A stretch of 64,000 nt of DNA from Notolepis coatsorum (GCA_963971535.1 OZ020594.1:115293127-115357126), one strand, 5' to 3'. Numbered from the stretch's first letter, positions 21,694-33,653 are shown. Translations and numbers: made by a program. Notes: a model not told the origin generated them from the letters alone.

Positions 21694-23198
21694 GGTTCGT
21701 TAATCAATATGTCCACCAATGATCTGCTTGTGTTCCGACATGGGCTCAGTTTGGGTATTACGTGGTTTTATTACTTGGGTGCTGGGAGGGTAAACTCTGC
21801 GTTCGCACATACAGCCCCTCCAATTAATCTGCAGATTGTCAGGAGTCCAGTGCCGGTGTGAACGGAGCTTCAGTGTGTTTTCGGGGGACAGGCATGCTGT
21901 TGATTTGTTCCCCAATTTTCTGTGTGTGTCTGTGTGTGTGTGAGTGATTGGGAGAGAAACGGAGAGGAACTTGATTCGATGTACGCTTTGCTATTATTTC
22001 ACCTGCCATGATGACGTTGATATAAATATTTATTTAAAATATTTCTTATTATACTCAACATCGTGTGAATTAGGGCAACCTTAACCTTTTCTATTTAAAA
22101 TAAAGCTTTGAAATTAAATGAATTAGGATCAGTGGTATTCAATACTGAGTGAAATAAGCAAAAAACAAGATTTTACATGCAGCATGTGTGAAAGGGTCTT
22201 TAGTGTGTTTACATTGCATACTGTATTTTGTCATAGCCTGCACCCTCATGCATTATAAGACCAGTGTTTGTGAAGTGTTGGTGTTGTGCGTTATTGATTG
22301 TTTTAAGCAATCGGAGAGAGAGAGGCTTTGATGTGCCCTTTATTTTTGGTTGAGCACCAAGGTTGAGATGTGAAACATTGGAAAAGCATATTACTGTTCC
22401 ACTGGCTTTCCTGTTGATATAATTATCAAATATCTACATATAGCAACCATTGTGTTGCACATAGCAACATAGAGAACGTATTGTATTGTGGTTGAAATCT
22501 AGTAATTCATGCATGAAAATGTTCTTTTATTTTCAGAGAATCTCTTAGTTACATCAAGATTGTGCCATGAAGGCAGTGTTATGTTTATATGTGATGTTTT
22601 TACAATGATGTCTGCATATATAGATTGATAGTGCAGAGTGGATTATATTGGAGCACATAATCCTATCAAAGTAACTCTGAATTAACATGTTCATGCATTC
22701 AAGATATATCTCTTCATTTTTCACATTATTTTCATAGTGAATAATAGACATTAAACAGTAAATATACATTTGTATTCATTTTATTCTCGTCATTGTGCAG
22801 TCGTAGGTACTAATCTTGTAGTTCCACTTAGATGGAAAGACATGCAGGACACAACTGCTATAGAAAAGATTGTATTATGTGATTGAATGGAATAAACTTC
22901 TTGATTTAAAACAATACAGCACTTTGGCAGAACATTTTCAATCTTTAGGAATCAAATGTATTGCAGTTCACAAAGAGTCACCATCAATATTGTCTGCTCT
23001 GGGAGTGGAGACCACTACTCACCACCACTAACTTGTGTTTCAGAAACCTTGATTAAATATGCTGATACTAACGCATATGTGAAAAAGTAGAGCTAGGTAC
23101 TAATATTTAATTGTGTGCCCAGGTAAACGAGAAGCCATTCTTCCTGTTTTCAATGATCAATATTGAGATCTGGGGGAAAGCCCAATGCCAGTGATGTA
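21694..23198. other. Non-coding stretch with one dispersed repeat
   Basis: The first bases complete the interrupted 58 bp unit. 22025-22165 is copy 2 of the repeat at 8748-8885. The rest is AT-rich with no supported gene. Confidence 0.55.
22025..22165 (+). repeat. Dispersed repeat, copy 2
   Basis: Matches 8748-8885, for example in TATTTAAAATATTTCTTATT and GTGGTATTCAATAC. The bases after it (CAAAAAACAAGATTTTAC) resemble an uninterrupted version of the flanks of the 8906-14682 element. Confidence 0.75.
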
Positions 23199-23416
23199 TC
23201 CAGGCCCTATTCCCCGTACCTGGTTCAACTAAGTCGATCAAAAGTCCCATTATCCAGATTCAATTAACCCGATGTTTGAATCCGGGCTTTCCTTGTTCCT
23301 CGAACGCTGATTCTGTCTCGTTCATTTGAACCAGACTTGATACTCAGGATCATTGCGCGCGGCCGCCTCACATGAAAAGAGAGCAGGTGTCGATCGCAGA
23401 AATCCTGATTTTCTAA

Positions 23417-23500
23417 CGCCATTGATTGATTGATTGATTAAAAACTTTATTAACCGATTGCGGAATGGGTACAATACAGTACGGCTCAATAGCCTCGCCG
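23417..23500 (-). repeat. LINE 3' tail
   Basis: An ATTG repeat is followed by AACTTTATTAACCGATTGCG and GAATGGGTACAATACAGTAC, the same tail as at 41845. Confidence 0.88.
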
Positions 23501-24439
23501 ACAAGTTAAATGCATAATCTATAAAAAAAAACAGGCACATTTTAAGACAGTCCCTCATTACCCCAATCAATCAGATTATATTTATTTAAATGTGCCTGCT
23601 GGCAGTAGGCTTAATGGAATGAATAATCGAATGAGATCTTGCTAGCGAAAATAATTATTTCAACTCTTTCAGAATAAGTATACAAAAACAAGCCCAAAGA
23701 TAAAGAGTATATCTAATTGATACGAATTAATAGTATGAGGATATCTGTACTGTATGTGCTTAGGTATCATGTAATATAATAAATACATCATTCCTAAAGT
23801 TTTCAGGCCACGACCCCCGAAATAACGGTGTCAGAGAGCCACGACCCCCACTATTATATAGAGGTGGTTGAAACATGCAAACGTTCACACGCACACATAT
23901 GCATTGGAGGCTTTTAACACGCACAATAACTACACAAAATAACACAATAATCAAACAACCATAAAATGAATACATATGCGTGTTTCATTTAGAAGGCTAT
24001 AATGTTCAACTCACCTAATGAGATGGATGGGCATAGTCTGGGTTTAATTTTGGAGACAGCGACTCGCAGATCATCCTCCACATTCATTCAGACGTGATCT
24101 GTACTTATTTTTTATATAAGTCAGTGCAGATAATGTTTTTTTTGAATAGGTAGGTATAGCTGTGCGTATTCCCCCTCAATTCATATCTAGTCGGCATCAG
24201 AGGTGGGCAGCGAGCTGGGACGCATTCTCCATCAGAAACAAGCGCGCCTCATCCCGCAGCTCAAACAGGTGTCGTGCAGTATGTAGGAAATCCATGGGCT
24301 GAATATGATTTATTATCTATTCAATAATAGGTCTATTATTTTACATTACAAAAGCATTTCTTTTACCATTTTAATGTATTTTAATTCTTTTTAATTATAG
24401 GCCTATTTCACACATTCTATGAAATCAATACATTCTGGA

Positions 24440-24836
24440 AATCTCGCGAAAACATTATTCAGAATGGTATAATGGGATCAAAGAGCACCTATGGGAGGCT
24501 GCAATTCGAAACTGGCCCCCGTAAATGTCCAAACACCCCCTCCCACCCACCCACCCCCTCCCAATTTCCTCCCCCTCGTATATATATTTTCTGTTAGGAT
24601 CTCTGTTTAACAAATGTAACAGTACTGTATATCTGTATGTCATAAATGTCATGATATATATCTGTATGTCATGTATGTCATAAATGTCATTATGAATTGA
24701 AAATGGGGGACCCTGATGTAAACAAGACGAAAGTCTTTCTCTGGTATGCATCCCCTTAACAATTGTGTGTATTGAGCTGTACTGTATTGTACCCATTCTG
24801 CAATCTGTTAATAAAGTTTCCAATCAATCAATCAAT
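24440..24836 (+). repeat. LINE 3' end, untranslated region with AATC tail
   Basis: It starts within the C-terminal and untranslated junction shared with the LINE at 4118-5525 (GAAACTGGCCCCCGTAAATG). It ends GTTAATAAAGTTTCCAATCA followed by AATC repeats. This ties the orphan tails in the window to that coding LINE. Confidence 0.85.
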
Positions 24837-25058
24837 CTCTGAGGAAGGGAGCTGCCATTTTGTTCCGAGGGAGTGGCCAGCTTATATCCAGCTAGCTCAA
24901 CTAAACCCTGCTCCGGAGCAGGTTTAAACTTTTCGATCTGTTGCCATAGCGACTTAGAAAATCCGACGCCGGGGAACGGAAATGTCTGGCTTAAGTCAAG
25001 CTATGCTGAAAATTATCCGGCTAACTCAGTTAGCCAGGTACGGGGAATAGGGCCCTGG

Positions 25059-25484
25059 AGGTCATATTCCACGTGGAGTGAACTCCTATTGAGCGGAGCA
25101 TGTAACTCCTTACTTTTATAAATAATAAAGTACCTTGGACCTAATGAGGAACTAAATGTTAACAAAGTATATAGAACAAATATTCACTCGATAGTTTTTG
25201 AATTAGAGGTAAACGGATGGATAGGTCTTTACTGAATGTGTCATTAGGAAGTGAAGTAGAAGCCATTCTGGAAGGATTTCAGGTCATCAGGTCTGAGATT
25301 TGAGTAACGATAATCAATAGTTTAACATCAAATTTCTCAATAGGTGCTTAATCATGATTATTGTGCCCTCTAAAGTAAATGTTACTGTATTTATAAAGGA
25401 CCTTTCAATAGAGTTAAGTAACAAAGAAACTCAAATAAAAACTGGATTTTACACGTTAAGAAAATGCCTGCAGGTTGTTTTAAA
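25059..25484. other. Non-coding stretch, nothing recognised
   Basis: AT-rich sequence with no reading frame or repeat that I can name. Confidence 0.4.
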
Positions 25485-25742
25485 AATGAAATCAAACTTT
25501 ATTTGTATAGCTCCTTTTGTGCAATATTAAAATAGACGGTGCTTAATGAAGAAGTCATATAAAATAAATGCAACACAGTAATTGAAATAGGAATAAAACA
25601 ATAAATAACAATAGTGGTAATGAAATAATTAATTAGATAAGAGCTAATAAAATAGCATGGTGAGACAGAGACTCTGTGACCGCTATCAGGGCCGTCTCTG
25701 TGGAGTGACCAGTCCTGAAGCCTGACTGATTAGGGTCTAGGA

Positions 25743-27247
25743 CAGGGGTGTGCAATTATTTTTCCCGGGGGGCCGAATGAGCAACTGAAAATATGTTGGA
25801 GGGCCGGGCCAAAATTCCAAACTCAATTATGCATAATATACATTTTATTTCTATATAAAAAGCAGTAAATGGCATTGTTTTGACCCCTGGTAAGAGTGTA
25901 TGTTATTATTTGGCAATTAAAAGGTGAGGTTAGCTTTCAAAAATATCATTTATTCAAATAGAATTTATTTCCAAAATGATAAACAAAATGTGAAACATTA
26001 ATAACAAAGGGCATGTATGAAAAAGTGCTATACAAATAAAGTTATTATTTTGAGTTTCATATACTATTGAAACAAGGATTTTCTTAGCTTTCTAAAGACA
26101 TCACATCATCTTATAGCCAAAATAAACAAGACATAAAGTGTCCCAGTAGCCTTTTTTTACTCTACATGCCTATATTAAACATTTAATGTTTTCAGAACTG
26201 TGCAAAAAAAAGAAAAAAAAATATCAAGTGTCCCATTTCACTTGTTATATTTCCACATTTTAGTGTTCTTCAGCTCTTTTTTTTTCATTCAGTGTGATAA
26301 ATCCAGTCTGTTGAGCTTTAACAAGTCCATCAAAGTCAGGTTGCATGTCTGAGGTGGAGATGCGAAGCACAGCTGCCAGATGTTCATCAGTGAGAGAGGA
26401 TCTGTACCTGGACTTGGTAAACGTCATGACTGAGAATGTCTGTTCACATATAGGTGGATCCAAAGAGAACCAACATCTTCTGAGCATGTCTCCTCATGTT
26501 TGGAAAGTTCTCCTCCTTGAGAGCAGAGTAGAACTCTAGCAGTGATGCTGACTTAAAGTGCTCTTTCATTAGTGAATCAGACTGCAGGTCAATGAGTTCA
26601 AGCTGAACATCAGTGGGTGCACTATCAACACTGCAGGTAAAGGGAGAGGAAACCAGCTGCATTTCATCCTCAACCTTTTTGAAATCTTGAAAACGCCTTG
26701 AAAATTCATCATGCAGTGCTCCCAACATGGATGAGTACCTGTGCCGGTGATCAGCTGATTGTTTGACTTCTTTCAGGGTTTTCATGTGTTTGAGATTGTT
26801 GCTGCCTAGTTGCCTTGAAATTAATTGCAAATTTGTCATGAAGGCTTTCACATGGCTATGCATTTCATGAGCAAAAATGCCCTTGCCCTGCAGTTGTGTG
26901 TTCAGTAGGGATGGGTACCGTTCACATTTGAACCAATACGGTACCGGTACCTGTGAATCGATACCGGTACCCAACGGTACCTTTTTTCTGTACTTTAGTC
27001 TCTAAAAATGTAATCTACCTACCTCAGTTGTGAAAAAAGAAATCCAAATTTCAAATAACCACACTTTAGACCGTTTTCGGCTTGCCCCGACTGCTTTGTT
27101 GTTGAATCAAGTCAAATCCTAGGTAAGCGTATATTGTGCGTGTGAACGTTGACATGAAAATAAAAAAGTTAAAAAAAATAAAAATATTATCATGTAATCT
27201 TTCGCAGGCCGGTCAGAATCATACGGCCCGTACAATGCCCAGGTCTG
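25743..27247 (-). mobile_element. hAT transposon with 8 bp target duplication
   Basis: The element starts CAGGGGTGTGCAA and ends GCCCAGGTCTG. GTCTAGGA is present on both sides (25735-25742 and 27248-27255), the 8 bp duplication expected of hAT. The interior carries the C-terminal third of a hAT transposase on the minus strand. The left end, GGGGGGCCGAATGAGCAACT, resembles common vertebrate hAT termini. Confidence 0.88.
26260..26974 (-). pseudogene. hAT transposase C-terminal fragment (GTF2IRD2/ZBED-like), frameshifted
   Basis: The first part (26974 down to 26444) contains LNTQLQGKGIFAHEMHSHVK and FYSALKEENFPNMRRHAQ, characteristic of hAT transposases related to the domesticated GTF2IRD2 and ZBED proteins. 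At FGSTYM a one-base shift moves the frame to the second part (26487 down to 26260), CEQTFSVMTFTKSRYRSSLT, which is the hAT dimerisation region. The N-terminal BED finger and the catalytic core are missing. No activity is possible from this copy. Confidence 0.85.
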
Positions 27248-27475
27248 GTCTAGGAGGTCATTCTGTAAGAGATAATCGGAAAGTTTGTTGGATACAGCAC
27301 GTTCAAGTGATTTAGAAAGGAAGGACAGAAGAGAGACAGGATGATAGTCTATGATGGTGGGGTTCATGGTTGTTGTTTTTATGAGCGGTGTGACTCTGGC
27401 TTGTTTCAGGGAGGTGGGAACCAGACCGTTCCAGACGGTCTGGTCAGACATCATTAGTTTAACCATTTATTATAA

Positions 27476-28299
27476 TGCAAAATAAATGTCAATGGTAATA
27501 GTTATTCTTGGTGAGGCGGTTCTACTCTTAGGTGTGCTCCCTGCTGCAAGAGAGATTAAAGCATAACGTTTAATGTTGCTCCATGTGAGTAGACCTTTAG
27601 GCCGTGGTGGGACATCTTAAATCCAAATGAAAACCTATAGCGAGCTGAAAGGTCCCACTCTCTATCCGTCCTCATCATAACTGTATGGCTGAACACGGCT
27701 CTTCTGTTCAATGTTGACACCCTGGCCCTCCAGATGTGTTCTGCACATTTACCACTAGAGGGCAGAATGTATTGAACCTGAATTTACATTATATACTTTT
27801 TTTATCCAGCAGAGGGCAGTACACTAACTCACCCACTCACAAACCGTGTCGGGCTGGAACAACCAACCAGGTAACAGCTGCTTTACAGTTTTAATGGACA
27901 GATCTGCTGTTGCAGGGATTTACCAGAACAACGGTGTGTGCTGCTGCTGTGAACGACATGTTCTTAAGAAGCTCCTTCCTGCAGGAGACAAACAACACAA
28001 CATTACATTAGATTAGATTCAAATGTATTGTCATCATACAGCACAAGTACAGTACGATATAAAGAGGTTTGGTATCCAACCAGAGTGCAAATGTAACAGT
28101 AAAGTGCAGTAGTAATATACAATGTACAGGTGATTAAACTGGATAATAAATATATAAATGAATTCTACTGAGTAATAATAATTTCTTACATTTATATAGT
28201 GCCTTTCAGGAAACCCAAGGCGCTTAATAATAGTAATAGTGCTAATCAGTTATTCATACTGGCCAGCAGTGTAACTAGCAAGAGTATAGGTAAGGGATA
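27476..28299. other. Non-coding stretch with a LINE-type tail
   Basis: 28005-28060 (TTAGATTAGATTCAAATGTA, then TTGTCATCATACAGCACAAG) has the form of a reverse-oriented LINE 3' end, similar to 41978-42030. 28185-28230 (TTTATATAGTGCCTTTCAGG) resembles another common 3' end. No gene. Confidence 0.5.
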
Positions 28300-28307
28300 T
28301 GTACAGT

Positions 28308-29670
28308 CAGGGCCGCCTGGGAGAAATGCGAGGCCCTGTGCGAGATTTAAACGCGAGGCCCCCCCCCCCCCCCCCCCAAAAGGTTAAAAAAATATATATA
28401 TATTTCATACAGTCAACATATTCTTAAATAATAGCGCTGCCCGAGGCTGGGCATGATACAGTCAACATATAGCAAGAGAGAGAGCGAGAGAGAGCTCCTG
28501 TTCTACAGTCAATATACAGTGTACAGAGAGAGAGACACATTGGAAAGAAATTGAAATGCTATTTGGCCCTAAACAGAGAGTACACAGTGGCAGAATACCT
28601 GAGCACTGTGACTGAAGATCCTTGACTAGGTACAGACTCAGCGAGCACAGCCTAGCCATCGAGAAAGGCCGCCATAGGCAGACTGTGTGTGTTAGAAAGA
28701 GAGAGAGAGAGAGCATGTGTGTTTGTCATGTGTGTGTGTTAGAGAGAGAGCATGTATGAGAGAGATAAGCAAAGATGACCCCCTAAAGGATATTCAACTT
28801 TTAATGAAAGAACAAAACAGAAGGAAAAGATAACTTCACAAAGGCAACATGAATATACATAGATCCAAAAGGACAAAGATCAACACTTAAATCCAAAGAG
28901 AAGAGGGTCTATACCAGAGAAAACAAAGCAGCAAGGAGCCAATGGCCGACATCAGCTAAAGGCTAGCCAGGTAGGCTACTGACACCAGGCCACACACAGC
29001 TTTGGCCAACGGCCCAACGCTACCCAAGCTACACAAACGACCAAGACAATGAATTCACACACAGCACATGTTGTATCTCCAAATGTTGTGAAGTAACATA
29101 TGTTTTGCCTGGAAAAAAACATCGTTATTAACAAAACATTCGGGAGGGGAAGGAAGGAAGAGTGGGGTAATGTCATGACATTTTCATTAATCTTACCTGC
29201 ACCAAGGAACGCAGGGCGAAAGGCCGCAACACAGGTCTCCACGTTGACGAAAGGCCTCTCGCTGGCGGGACAAAAATAAGCTATGGCCAGAGCCTTGTCA
29301 TGGTGCAGGCCCGACTACATCTTCTGTCAAAGATGATGTCGTAGTCAGAGTGCCAGAACCCCCCCCCCCTATTCTCACGGCTAATGTCAATGGTCGTAGC
29401 ACAAGCTAACAGCTAACTCTAGGCTAACTGATAGCATCAAACGAACGTTCCCAGCCGAGCGCAGCCGGCAGCTAACGTCGTAGCTAAACAGCTAACTGGC
29501 TAACAATTAGCTCAACCCGGCTATCGCTAACCATTAGCTAACGCAGAAGCAAGCTATGCGGCTACCACTGAAAAACTGTACAATGTGAGAAAAGCAATAC
29601 AGGTGCTGACACCAGGCCACACACCGTTAGCTACTAGTAGTACTACAACAGCTAGTCGGCCAGTTTGGCT

Positions 29671-29705
<35 letters not shown>

Positions 29706-30426
29706 TCCACGGCGGGAATAGAATAGAGTTAATAGAATAGGTTAAAAACTCACCAAACGTCCAAGAGGATGGAGACAACCGCGTGGAGTTGACGAAGTTC
29801 ATCTGCCAAACGACCATCCTCTTCATCTTGGCTGCATGCGCTGTCTCTAGGTTAGCTAACGCTAGTTAGCCTTTAGCTAAGCTAGCTACTAGCCGACATC
29901 ATCATGGCTATATCCCGACTGCACCATGACAAGGCTCCGGCCATTTGTCCCGCCAGCGAGAGGCCTTTCGTCAATGTTCCTTGGTGACCGACCGACTGAT
30001 AATGACCGACCTCTTCGTCTTGGCTGGCATAACTAAGCATAATAGTCAAAAGCTGCACGCGCGAAATAGTCAAACGCAGCTGACGCACGCCGGCGTACTA
30101 CACATGATGTAACCACTCCCTTCGTTGAAACCAATAGTATGTCTGCTGCAGAGCCCCAGAGCTCCAATAGTGAGTGTCTGCAGACCCAGGAACAAGTCAG
30201 ACACATTCTACAAACGTCTAATGTGAAATATATAAGCATATAAGCAAAACTAGATTTTATGTATGTGATGAAAAAGGGCCTCCCAGGAAGGGGGGCCTTG
30301 CAATAAAAAAAAAATAATAATAAATAAATAATTTTTTTTTTTATTTATTTTTTTTTTGTGCGAGGCCCCCCTTCCCGCGAGGCCCTGTGCGACCGCACTG
30401 CTCGCACACCCCCTGAGGCGGCCCTG
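28308..30426. mobile_element. Non-autonomous hAT element with 8 bp target duplication
   Basis: The left end CAGGGCCGCCTGGG and the right end CCCTGAGGCGGCCCTG are inverted over the first 11 bp. TGTACAGT flanks both sides (28300-28307 and 30427-30434), exactly the hAT 8 bp signature. Subterminal GCGAGGCCCTGTGCGA repeats occur on both sides next to C- and T-rich runs. The interior is non-coding and contains an inverted repeat (29203-30000), GCTAAC-rich sequence (29395-29570) and an AG microsatellite (about 29670-29702). Confidence 0.88.
29203..30000. repeat. Inverted repeat arms inside the hAT element
   Basis: The left arm (29203-29320: CACCAAGGAACG, GACGAAAGGCCTCTCGCTGG, CCTTGTCATGGTGCAGGC) is matched in reverse by the right arm (29910-29990: GCACCATGACAAGGCTCC, CCAGCGAGAGGCCTTTCGTC, TTCCTTGGTG). 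About 600 bp separates the arms. It may be a second element inserted in the first. Confidence 0.8.
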
Positions 30427-30434
30427 TGTACAGT

Positions 30435-30639
30435 ATATATAATATATATAGTATCTACATTATGTAAAAAGGATTATATGCCGGTTTGTACAGACGGATG
30501 TAGATATATATGGAAATAATGAATATATATGGTATATCCAGCACTATTGTACATGCTATCATACAGAGTTATATGGGTAGACTATAGTATGAGGCAGGTA
30601 GTTATGATTATTATGATTACAGTATAGGACAGTAAAGTC
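30435..30639. other. AT-rich spacer, nothing recognised
   Basis: Mostly TATA/ATAT-rich sequence between the hAT element and the gypsy element. Confidence 0.4.
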
Positions 30640-30644
30640 ATAAA

Positions 30645-30815
30645 TGTCATAATCACGGCGAGAGCCTTCTTCACTCCTCCTCCTCCCCCACATTCACCAC
30701 GGAAGCCCCACACCTTCTTCACTCCTCCTCATTCTCTCCCACATTCACAACAGAAGTATCACACCCATATATGGGCAGCACCCCTTCCCCGGAGTCACAC
30801 ACTGTCAAGCTCTTC
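30645..30815 (+). repeat. Gypsy 5' LTR fragment fused to pol
   Basis: It matches the 3' LTR pieces at 33654-33763 and 49271-49345 (CACCCATATATGG, CACCCCTTCCCCGGAGTCAC). It then diverges after CTTCACTCAACAC and runs straight into the pol frame, marking a deletion. Confidence 0.85.
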
Positions 30816-30833
30816 ACTCAACACGGCTGCCTG

Positions 30834-31613
30834 CAGTCAGCTCGGCCGCCACTGGAGGTCGCTGGTTCTCCCGTTCCCAACGAACCTATTGACCTCTCTG
30901 CTGTTCCTCCTATTTATTATGATCTAGAGGCTGTTTTTAGTAAACAACAGGCTCTCTCCTTGCCACCTCATCGCCAGTACGACTGCGCTATTGACCTGCT
31001 CCCGGGGGCCCCGCTTCCCGCTAGTCGCCTGTTCAACCTCTCACGCCCGGAGAGGGAGTCCATGGAGAAATACGTCCACGAGTCCCTGGCCTCAGGCATT
31101 ATTACCACCTCCTCCTCTCCTGTCGGCGCGGGTTTCTTTTTCGTTTCCAAGAAGGATGGCTCCCTTCGCCGCTGTATTTACTACCAGGATCTCAATAACA
31201 TTACTATCAAGAACAAGTACCCCCTGCCATTGATTAACTCTGCTTTTGAACCCCTGCAAGGTGCCACCATTTTCCCGAAGCTGGACCTCAGGAATGCCTA
31301 TCACCTTGTCCGTGTCCGGGAGGGGGACGAATGGAAGACGGCCTTTAAGACCCCGCTTGGTCACTTTGAGTACAAGGTAATGCCCTTTGGGCTGACCAAC
31401 GCCCCTGCTGTATTCCAGGCTCTTGTCAATGACGTTCTCCGTGATGTCCTTAACCGCTCTGTTTTTGTTTATTTGGATGACATTCTGATATGGAGGAGCA
31501 CGTCCAGCATGTCCGCCGGGTCCTCCAACGCCTACTGGAGAACAAGTTGTTCGTCAAGGCGTAGAAGTGTGAGTTCCACGTCTCCTCCATCGGGTTCCTC
31601 GGCTACATTATAG
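30834..31613 (+). pseudogene. Ty3/gypsy reverse transcriptase
   Basis: The frame shows the Ty3/gypsy order: [57 protein letters not shown], then [16 protein letters not shown] and the catalytic YLDDIL. Directly after YLDDIL a small deletion near 31490 changes the frame. The continuation ([20 protein letters not shown], then a TAG, then [17 protein letters not shown]) lies in another frame to about 31780. One residue in the usual CIDYRDLN block reads CIYYQDLN. The enzyme would copy element RNA into DNA in cytoplasmic particles; this copy is inactive. Confidence 0.9.
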
Positions 31614-32800
31614 AGAGCGGCCGGATCCAGGCGGACCCTGAGAAGATCAAGGCGGTGTCCGACTGGCCCCGGCCCACCAACGTCCAGCAGCTCCAACGCT
31701 TCCTGGGGTTTGCTAACTTCTACCGGCGTTTCATCAGGGACTACAGCCGGGTTGCTGCATCCCTTACCCAACTCCCTTACGCCTTCCGTGCCCTTCATCT
31801 GGTCTGACAAGGTGGACTCCGCCTTCTCCGAGCTGCGCTGGCGCTTCACCTCCACGCCCATCCTCGTCCAGCCGGACACGTCCCGCCAGTTCGTGGTGGA
31901 GGTGGACGCCTCAAGTACCGGAGTGGGGGCGATCCTCTTCCAACGCTCCGCTCTCGACCAAAGACTGCACCCCTGCGCCTTCTTCTCTCGCCGCCTGACC
32001 CCAGCAGAGGTCAACTACGATATTGGAAACCTGGAGCTCCTGGCAGTCAAGCTGGCTCTGGAGGAATGGAGGCACTGGCTGGAGGGTTCGGAGACCCCCT
32101 TCCTGGTCTGGTTGGACCATAAGAACCTCACCTATGTCCAGACGGCCAAGCGCCTGAACTCCCTCCAGACCCGCTGGGCGCTGTTCATCGCCCGGTTCAA
32201 TTTCACCCTGACCTACAGGCCCAGCTCCAAGAACACCAAGCTGGACGCCCTCTCCCGGCAGTTTGTCCTCGAAGGAGGGTCTGCACACCCTGACACCATC
32301 CTCTCCTCCTCCTGCTTGGTGGCCTCCGCCACCTGGGAGATCCAGTCCGTCGTCTGGGAGGCTCAGCGTGTCCAGCCTGATACAGGTAACGGTCCACCTA
32401 ACCGGCTTTTTGTCCCCGACCTTGTCCGCTCCCAGGTGCTCCAGTGGATCCGCGCCTCCCGGTTCGCCTGTCATCCTGGGATCGACCGTACCCTGTCCCT
32501 GCTGAAGCGGCACTTCTGGTGGGTTTCCATGAGGGAGGACACCCGCGCCTTCGTCCTTGCCTGCACCGTCTGTGCTCGTGGGAAGGCTTCCCACCGACCA
32601 CCCGCCGGGCTCCTCCGTCCGCTCCCTGTTCCCGGTCGGCCCTGGTCACACGTCGCCCTGGACTTCGTCACCGGTCTGCCCCCCTCACACGGTAACACAG
32701 TCATTCTCACTATTGTTGACCGCTTTTCGAAGGCCATGCACTTTGTTTCTCTCCCCAAACTCCCCTCTGCTTCAGAGACCGCGGACCTGATGGAGGCTCC
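31614..32800 (+). pseudogene. Ty3/gypsy RNase H and integrase N-terminal part
   Basis: RNase H runs from [16 protein letters not shown] (about 31800) through [17 protein letters not shown] to the hinge near 32240. The integrase zinc finger follows with its HHCC ligands ([17 protein letters not shown], then CTVCARGK). The catalytic core begins with [10 protein letters not shown], giving the first Asp, and [13 protein letters not shown] frameshift near 32795, after SETADLM, moves the rest of the core to another frame. Confidence 0.9.
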
Positions 32801-33653
32801 ACATCTTCCGCCTCCACGGGATCCCGGTGGACATCGTCTCCGACAGGGCCCCTCAATTCATCTCCCAAGTCTGGAAGGCTTTCTGCTGGGCCCCCAGTCT
32901 CTCCTCCGGGTACCACCCGCAGACCAACGGCCAGTCGGAGCGGGCCAACCAGGACCTGGGGTCCGCCCTCCGCTGCGTGACGACCCGGGACCCCTCCCCC
33001 CCATGCTTTCCTGCCATGGATAGAGTACGCCCACAACTCCCCACTGTTCCCTGCACAGGAGGAGGAGATCTCTGTTCCCTCGGTGCAGGAGCACCTTCGC
33101 TGCAGGAGGGTGTGGGAGGACACCAGGGCCGCGCTTCTCCGCTGACCAGAACCGCCGCTTCGCCGACCGCCACCGGACCCCGACTATCAACCAGGTCAGA
33201 TAGTTTGGCTCTCATCTCGGGACCTGCCACTCAAGTCAGTTTCCCGGAAACTCACCCCCCGTTTTGTTGGTCACTACAAGATTCTGTCACTCATTAACCC
33301 CTCAGTCGTCAGACTCCAGCTTCCCTCCCATATGCGAATTCCCCCCTCCTTCCATGTCTCCCAGCTGAAGCCGGTGGTCTCCAGTCCCCTGTCTCCCCCA
33401 GCTCCGGAGCCTCCCCCTCCGCTGGTCATCGACGACCACCCGGCCTACATTGTCCGGCAGTTGCTGGGCGTACGGCGCCGCGGCCGCGGCTACCAGTACC
33501 TGGTCGACTGGGAGGGCTACGGCCCAGTGGAGCGCAGCTGGGTCTCCCGCCAGATGGTTCTGGACCCGGACCTCATCCGGGACTTCCATCAGGCCAACCC
33601 TGACAGGCCTGGAGGGCCGCCAGGAGGCGCCCGTAGAGGGGGGGGGGGGGTCC
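32801..33653 (+). pseudogene. Integrase C-terminal core and chromodomain
   Basis: 32827 onward gives [19 protein letters not shown] with the second catalytic Asp, and [19 protein letters not shown] with the catalytic Glu. Further frameshifts lie near 32995 and 33140. From 33332 the frame encodes [19 protein letters not shown] and then a chromodomain ([33 protein letters not shown]). This places the element among chromoviruses, whose integrase is steered by chromatin marks. A G-rich polypurine tract (33637-33653) precedes the 3' LTR. Confidence 0.9.

Larger units (their letters stand above)
23201..25058. mobile_element. DNA element with about 25 bp inverted ends
   Basis: The left end CAGGCCCTATTCCCCGTACC matches the right end in reverse complement (CAGGGCCCTATTCCCCGTAC) with a one-base indel. 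The interior holds a minus-strand LINE tail (23417-23500) and a plus-strand LINE tail (24440-24836), and no transposase. I could not define a target duplication, so the superfamily is open (Harbinger-like or hAT-like are guesses). Confidence 0.55.
25485..27475 (-). pseudogene. LINE reverse transcriptase, minus strand, split by a hAT element
   Basis: 27256-27475 encodes LKQARVTPLIKTTTMN, then HPVSLLSFLSKSLERAVSNK, the N-terminal fingers of a Jockey-superfamily reverse transcriptase. The frame stops at a hAT insertion and resumes in 25640-25742 with LDPNQSGFRTGHSTETALIA. Removing the hAT element and one 8 bp duplication rejoins the frame without a shift. The reverse-transcriptase palm (AFDT and ADD motifs) is missing by deletion. 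The 3' end near 25485-25530 carries a reverse-oriented AATAAAGTTTGATTTCAT tail. This copy is non-functional and older than the hAT insertion. Confidence 0.82.

Noticed and set aside
31911..33230. Minus-strand frames over gypsy pol
   Set aside because: GC-rich antisense shadows of the RNase H and integrase coding sequence.
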